Position numbers and translations under genes: made by a program | From: UBA4664 sp038244585 | Lineage (GTDB): Bacteria > Patescibacteriota > Saccharimonadia > UBA4664 | NCBI GenBank assembly: GCA_038244585.1 | Contig: JBBRTI010000006.1 | Location: forward strand, 1 to 34,582 | Direction: 5' to 3' | Length of the DNA stretch: 34,582 nt | Notes under the pieces: generated by a model | The model's database searches: none | The model's input: only the letters and a program-made list of their open reading frames with translations | Told to the model about the DNA's origin: nothing | In this document: in pieces, positions 31,457 to 34,582 of the stretch | How positions within the stretch are numbered: position 1 is the first letter of the stretch | Layout of the letters: each line of letters opens with the position of its first letter

Positions 31457-32392
31457 ATGACCGCCATAACCGCTAGTGAAGCTGCAAGGAAACTTGATGC
31501 TCCTTTGAGCGACGTCCTTCGTTGGGCCGAAGAAGCAGGTGGAAGCCAGAGCACTATCGTCGACCTCGACGCCGTGAACAAAAACCGCGACGCCGAGATT
31601 GACGAGCAGCGTGCAAACGCTGAGGCTGCTATCAACTCCGACAACAAGCGGACCGCTCGCGCGGGACGTAACCGTCAGAGCAAAACGGCCAAACGCGTTC
31701 AACTCGATTTCAGCCTTCAGCCCACCGACCGTACAGCGCTGCGCGAGATCCAAGATTGGGTCAACACGCAAATCGCCCGTATGGCGTGGATCCCCGAAAC
31801 GGGATGGACGCCTGCTGCTGGTCACCGCAAGCCGGGGTCCGAACAGGGAACTATTTCCTACAAGACGCCGGTGGGTTGGGTCGACAACGTCCCAGCTAAC
31901 GACTTTCGTCGCATGACGACTGGCGTACTGGCTTGGAAGGTTCCGTCTCCGAACCCGTCTTACTCCGAGCAGCGTAAGCAGGCAGACCGGCTGGCGTCCC
32001 TGGAATTCCAGGCGACAACCTGCCGGATGTGTGGCAAACCGCTTGAAAAAGAGGACGGTCCGGAGATGTCTCAAATCCGCAAACTCTTGGAAGGCAGGTT
32101 CGTCCTGCCCTACATTCACGAGTCGCTCGGGTCTGGGGTTGAGGAGTTGCGTTTTAGGCGCCTTCATCTCCTTCACTCTGTGTGGGAGGAAAGGCTGGCT
32201 GGAATCCAAATCGAGCTCGACCTCGTGTCGAGCGCCGAACTGGCGAAGCGCCTTGAAGATGCTGTTCCGGCTGTTCTGGCCGAAGCCAAGCGTCGCAAGC
32301 CTGACACAACCGAAGATGACGTTTACGCCGCTCTCGACGAGGTTCTCGAGTACTGGGAGACCGATACTGAAGGGACTCCCGATGGGAGCTAG
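31457..32392 (+). CDS. Uncharacterised 311-aa soluble protein with an HTH-like N-terminus and one CxxC
   Basis: Unrecognised. The start is ATG 31457, preceded by GGGAGG (31445-31450). Residues 1-30 (TASEAARKLDAPLSDVLRWAEEAG) resemble a short helix-turn-helix or helical adaptor; 45-80 are charged and basic; 85-160 are Trp-rich with QDWVNTQIARMAWIPETGW; C189-x-x-C192 is a single CxxC (CRMC) with no second pair nearby; 225-300 are helical and Arg/Glu-rich. No membrane span or signal peptide. It overlaps the next gene by 11 bp. The long structured leader ends at its start, so its translation may be controlled by that RNA. Confidence 0.72.
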   Translation: MTAITASEAARKLDAPLSDVLRWAEEAGGSQSTIVDLDAVNKNRDAEIDEQRANAEAAINSDNKRTARAGRNRQSKTAKRVQLDFSLQPTDRTALREIQDWVNTQIARMAWIPETGWTPAAGHRKPGSEQGTISYKTPVGWVDNVPANDFRRMTTGVLAWKVPSPNPSYSEQRKQADRLASLEFQATTCRMCGKPLEKEDGPEMSQIRKLLEGRFVLPYIHESLGSGVEELRFRRLHLLHSVWEERLAGIQIELDLVSSAELAKRLEDAVPAVLAEAKRRKPDTTEDDVYAALDEVLEYWETDTEGTPDGS

Positions 32393-33866
32393 CATCAAAG
32401 AGACCAGAGAGCTGCTTGCGGCTAGTCGGCGCGCAAGGAGCGGGGGAAACCCCTCTCCGGAAACGGCCGAACCTCAAGCAACCGATCTGGAAGCTGAGCA
32501 GACGCCAGCCGTTGTTTCGCCCTCCGACAAAACGCGCCCTGCGCGCCCGTCACGGCCAGAACAACGTGAGGTCAAGAAGCAGCGGGCCGCAAGTCTCGCT
32601 GCTTCACCTGTTCCACCTACGGGCAAGTCGCCCATCGACAAGCCCCAAGGAGGGCCAGTGATTCAGCAACCGTCCATTTCTCCCGTAGCTCTTCCCGTTG
32701 ACGCGACGGGCGCCACACTCACCGAGTGGGCCGCAAAGTTCGCCAAGGAAGGCAGGAGCCGCGGAATCGGCCAGCAGAAAAAACTCACGGAGTACGTGAG
32801 TGATGAACTGGCAAGGGTCTTTCAGGTTCCTGCACAGTTCTCAATCAGCCAGGTAAACGAGGCGTCGAAAGATGCTGTATCTGCGCTGCGTCGATCTGTC
32901 GCTTCGGCCGCTACCGTTGCGACGGCACCTGCCGCTGCTCCCGTCCCGATTCGTGTTCCTGATTCGCCGCTCCTGGCCTCGGCCAAGGTGTTTGCGAAAC
33001 AGGGCAGGGACAACGGTAAGAGCGGCAATGAGCTGCGCGGCTATGTCGAGGCTCTTCTCGACGGCACCGGTGAGTGGAAGACTGCCACGGAGGCTGAGCG
33101 CACAACTGCGCTCCAAACCGCCGTGCCTGACTCTGCGACCAAGTCCTCAAGCACCGCGGGCGCTACCGTCAAGGAGCGTTTGCGTGAGGCCCGTTCCAAG
33201 AAGGCCGTCAGGGTGGTGATTTTTGCCGCCGTGATGTTGTTTGCCTGGCGTGTCGGTTTCGAGCTGTTCAAGGTGTTCGTTTCGTCGGTGCGGGGTTCGT
33301 TCGCCTCGAGTACCGGGATACCAATCTCGGTCCTCACCGGCGATTCCGCCGCATCCGTCAGCGCAATCGCCTGGATATTGAGGGCAGTAGCTCTCGTCAT
33401 CGGCGGTCTCGCTGTCTGGGCGTACTACAAGAGCGACGCCGAGATACTTCCGAAAACTCGGCTGGTTATCTTCAGCGTTGTGCTGTTGGTAGCCGCTGTG
33501 TTCGCTGCCATCCCCTCGGGGGCGGCAGCGGCTACAGCGAATCCGCACGGCGAAAAGGTTGTCTTTTCAGAGATGCTCAATACGGCCTGCGCTCAGTCTG
33601 ATCCCACCGGCAAGTTTGGTGGTGCTTCTGACGCTCTCAGTTGTGTTGGTTCGCTTCTCAACGACAGCAGACTCAAGGCTTCCAATGATCAGGTCAAACT
33701 GGGCGATCGATGGCTTGCCTTGAGCGCCTACTTGGCGAATTGTCAGTCTCAGCCGTACGGCATCACAACCGACACCGGCAAGGGGCAGTTTGCACAGTGC
33801 GCGGGCCAAGGTCTCAAGCATGTGTTCGGTGAAGTGGCTCTCGGCATCGTTGCCGCCGGCAAATAG
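32382..33866 (+). CDS. Uncharacterised 494-aa membrane protein with internal repeats, three spans and a Cys-bearing tail
   Basis: Unrecognised. ATG 32382 lies 11 bp before the end of the previous gene, with GAAGGGA upstream. Residues 1-110 are disordered, Pro/Ala/Arg-rich. Two related helical repeats follow at about 119-139 and 203-222 (pattern FAK-x-GR-x-x-G...YV). Spans are at about 276-298, 325-348 and 361-378. The C-terminal 110 residues carry four cysteines (403, 421, 454, 473), enough for two disulfides if outside the cell. With a large cytosolic domain and a short outer domain it looks like a scaffold or a secretion/pilus platform component, but no known family is identified. Confidence 0.75.
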   Translation: MGASIKETRELLAASRRARSGGNPSPETAEPQATDLEAEQTPAVVSPSDKTRPARPSRPEQREVKKQRAASLAASPVPPTGKSPIDKPQGGPVIQQPSISPVALPVDATGATLTEWAAKFAKEGRSRGIGQQKKLTEYVSDELARVFQVPAQFSISQVNEASKDAVSALRRSVASAATVATAPAAAPVPIRVPDSPLLASAKVFAKQGRDNGKSGNELRGYVEALLDGTGEWKTATEAERTTALQTAVPDSATKSSSTAGATVKERLREARSKKAVRVVIFAAVMLFAWRVGFELFKVFVSSVRGSFASSTGIPISVLTGDSAASVSAIAWILRAVALVIGGLAVWAYYKSDAEILPKTRLVIFSVVLLVAAVFAAIPSGAAAATANPHGEKVVFSEMLNTACAQSDPTGKFGGASDALSCVGSLLNDSRLKASNDQVKLGDRWLALSAYLANCQSQPYGITTDTGKGQFAQCAGQGLKHVFGEVALGIVAAGK

Positions 33867-33878
33867 AAGTAGCACAAC

Positions 33879-33919
33879 CAACCGGGGCGGGCGATGTTCG
33901 CACCTGCCCGCCCTGGTTG
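33879..33919 (+). terminator. Hairpin after the 494-aa gene
   Basis: CAACCGGGGCGGGC (33879-33892) pairs with GCCCGCCCTGGTTG (33906-33919) over 14 bp with one G-T wobble, 13-nt loop. The U-tract is missing, so it may be partial termination or an mRNA-stability element between the two genes. Confidence 0.5.
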
Positions 33920-33975
33920 TCCAAACACCCAAGAAGTACTATTTCCAGCTTGACTGCTGGGGAGAGCAGGACATC

Positions 33976-34582
33976 ATGTCTGTTGCGACAAAACCGAGAG
34001 GCGTGACCAACAAGGTCACACTCTCTCCGAGAGAAACAGAATTGATTGGGCAGATTGCTGCCGGCTTCAACGCTCCGTCCACGCCCGACTCGATCGTCTT
34101 CATGACGGCCGGGACCGGTCGGAAGCAGGCCCTCACCGAGGGACTGCGACTGATCCGCACCGCATTGGTGCCGAGCATCCATCTTCCCGCGGTCACGGTA
34201 CCTCGTATCCGGTTCGATCGTCAGACCGTCGCCCGCTTGGCCTCGCTCGCAGTCACGACTCTCGTGACTGTAGCGGTGGTTCTCGTGGGCTTCAACCTGC
34301 CGACCATCGGCACCTCCGCCCCGTCCGTTTCGGCTCCCGCCGTCAGCGTACCGGGTGCGGGCTTCACGCCGAGAATTATGATGCTACTGCCGCAGACTTC
34401 GGCGTTGGCCAAACCGCTGTCGAACAACGTCGTCAAGACGCAATCGGCCACAACCGCGAAGCCGCAGCCGAACAACGTCGTCAAGACGCAATCGGCCACA
34501 ACCGCGAAGCCGCAGCCGAACAACGTCGTCAAGACGCAATCGGCCACAACCGCGAAGCCGCAGCCGAACAACGGTGTCAAGA
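33976..34582 (+). CDS. Single-span protein with extracytoplasmic 16-residue tandem repeats (3'-truncated)
   Basis: Unrecognised and open at the window end. ATG 33976 has CAGGAC 5 nt upstream. Residues 1-87 form a cytosolic N-terminus with a small helical region (RETELIGQIAAGF...TEGLRLIR), a span lies at about 88-107 (LASLAVTTLVTVAVVLVGF), and the outside part is Ser/Pro/Ala/Thr-rich. From residue 150 a 16-residue unit beginning NNVVKTQSATT and ending AKPQP repeats three times and begins a fourth. Such Thr/Pro/Lys repeats are usual for wall-spanning stalks of surface proteins. It follows the 494-aa membrane protein and may belong to the same envelope unit. Confidence 0.75.
   Translation, partial: MSVATKPRGVTNKVTLSPRETELIGQIAAGFNAPSTPDSIVFMTAGTGRKQALTEGLRLIRTALVPSIHLPAVTVPRIRFDRQTVARLASLAVTTLVTVAVVLVGFNLPTIGTSAPSVSAPAVSVPGAGFTPRIMMLLPQTSALAKPLSNNVVKTQSATTAKPQPNNVVKTQSATTAKPQPNNVVKTQSATTAKPQPNNGVK
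34423..34582 (+). repeat. 48-bp tandem repeat within the last gene
   Basis: Three apparently identical copies of a 48-bp unit (34423-34470, 34471-34518, 34519-34566) are followed by the start of a fourth with a GTC-to-GGT change (34567-34582). The unit is a multiple of three, so copy-number change would lengthen or shorten the stalk without breaking the frame. Confidence 0.95.

Noticed and set aside
31202..32398. 398-codon minus-strand frame across the structured leader and 311-aa gene
   Set aside because: It is antisense to a frame with a Shine-Dalgarno and overlap coupling, and its residues look like reverse-strand shadow (Ser/Arg/Leu-rich, no domain).
34221..34580. Minus-strand repeat protein frame at the window end
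   Set aside because: It is the antisense image of the 48-bp repeat; the plus frame has a start, a Shine-Dalgarno and a membrane span.
1..34582. Recoded UGA (genetic code 25) as expected in some CPR bacteria
   Set aside because: parA, serS and prfA end at TGA exactly where their families should end, so UGA is a stop.

Overview
The window reads as a chromosomal segment of a small-genome bacterium, most likely from the Candidate Phyla Radiation (Patescibacteria) and perhaps Saccharibacteria. The indications are compact, mostly co-directional operons with 4-14 bp overlaps; a short prolyl-tRNA synthetase lacking the editing insertion; a class I (archaeal-type) lysyl-tRNA synthetase; a short EF-Ts; LytR-CpsA-Psr and Mre wall genes; and UGA used as a true stop (serS, parA and prfA end in TGA), which excludes the UGA=Gly code of Gracilibacteria/Absconditabacteria. 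The lineage is inferred from gene content, not from a search. No rRNA, tRNA, CRISPR array, transposase or integrase was seen.

Layout. 1-2139: tail of a surface-type protein, then parA-parB and a bidirectional terminator. 2141-6574: signal peptidase I (minus) divergent from an LCP wall ligase, a polytopic membrane protein and an HtrA protease. 6622-9022 (minus): a broken XRE/HTH remnant, prmC, prfA (release factor 1 with its methyltransferase) and rpmE. 9023-9909: an AT-rich gene-poor stretch with a DnaA-box match, a 48-bp palindrome and an orphan 122-aa gene with its own canonical promoter and strong terminator. 9975-15964: rpsB-tsf-frr-uppS-rseP-CPBP protease-proS (translation, undecaprenyl carrier synthesis, membrane proteolysis). 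16018-20457: mreB-mreC-mreD-mrdA elongasome operon. 20458-24952: greA behind an attenuator-like terminator, class I lysS, a 62-aa gene followed by a triple-hairpin RNA region, serS and hpf. 25031-31013: secA-murD-SDR-M16 peptidase. 31079-34582: a distinctive cassette made of a good promoter, a roughly 340-nt leader packed with hairpins, and three unrecognised genes (a soluble CxxC protein, a three-span membrane protein with repeats, and a single-span protein with a 48-bp tandem repeat running off the window).

Two themes stand out. First, about ten transcription-unit-leading genes have a -10 hexamer ending only 6-9 nt before the start codon, so their mRNAs should be leaderless, while several operon-internal genes and a few longer-leader genes carry Shine-Dalgarno sequences. 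One case, mreB, appears to start with a leaderless six-codon uORF whose stop overlaps the mreB start. Second, several intergenic regions (9315-9362, 20686-20711, 23153-23269, 31118-31427) hold RNA structure that no coding gene explains. The last of these, with its downstream genes, is the best candidate for an undescribed system.
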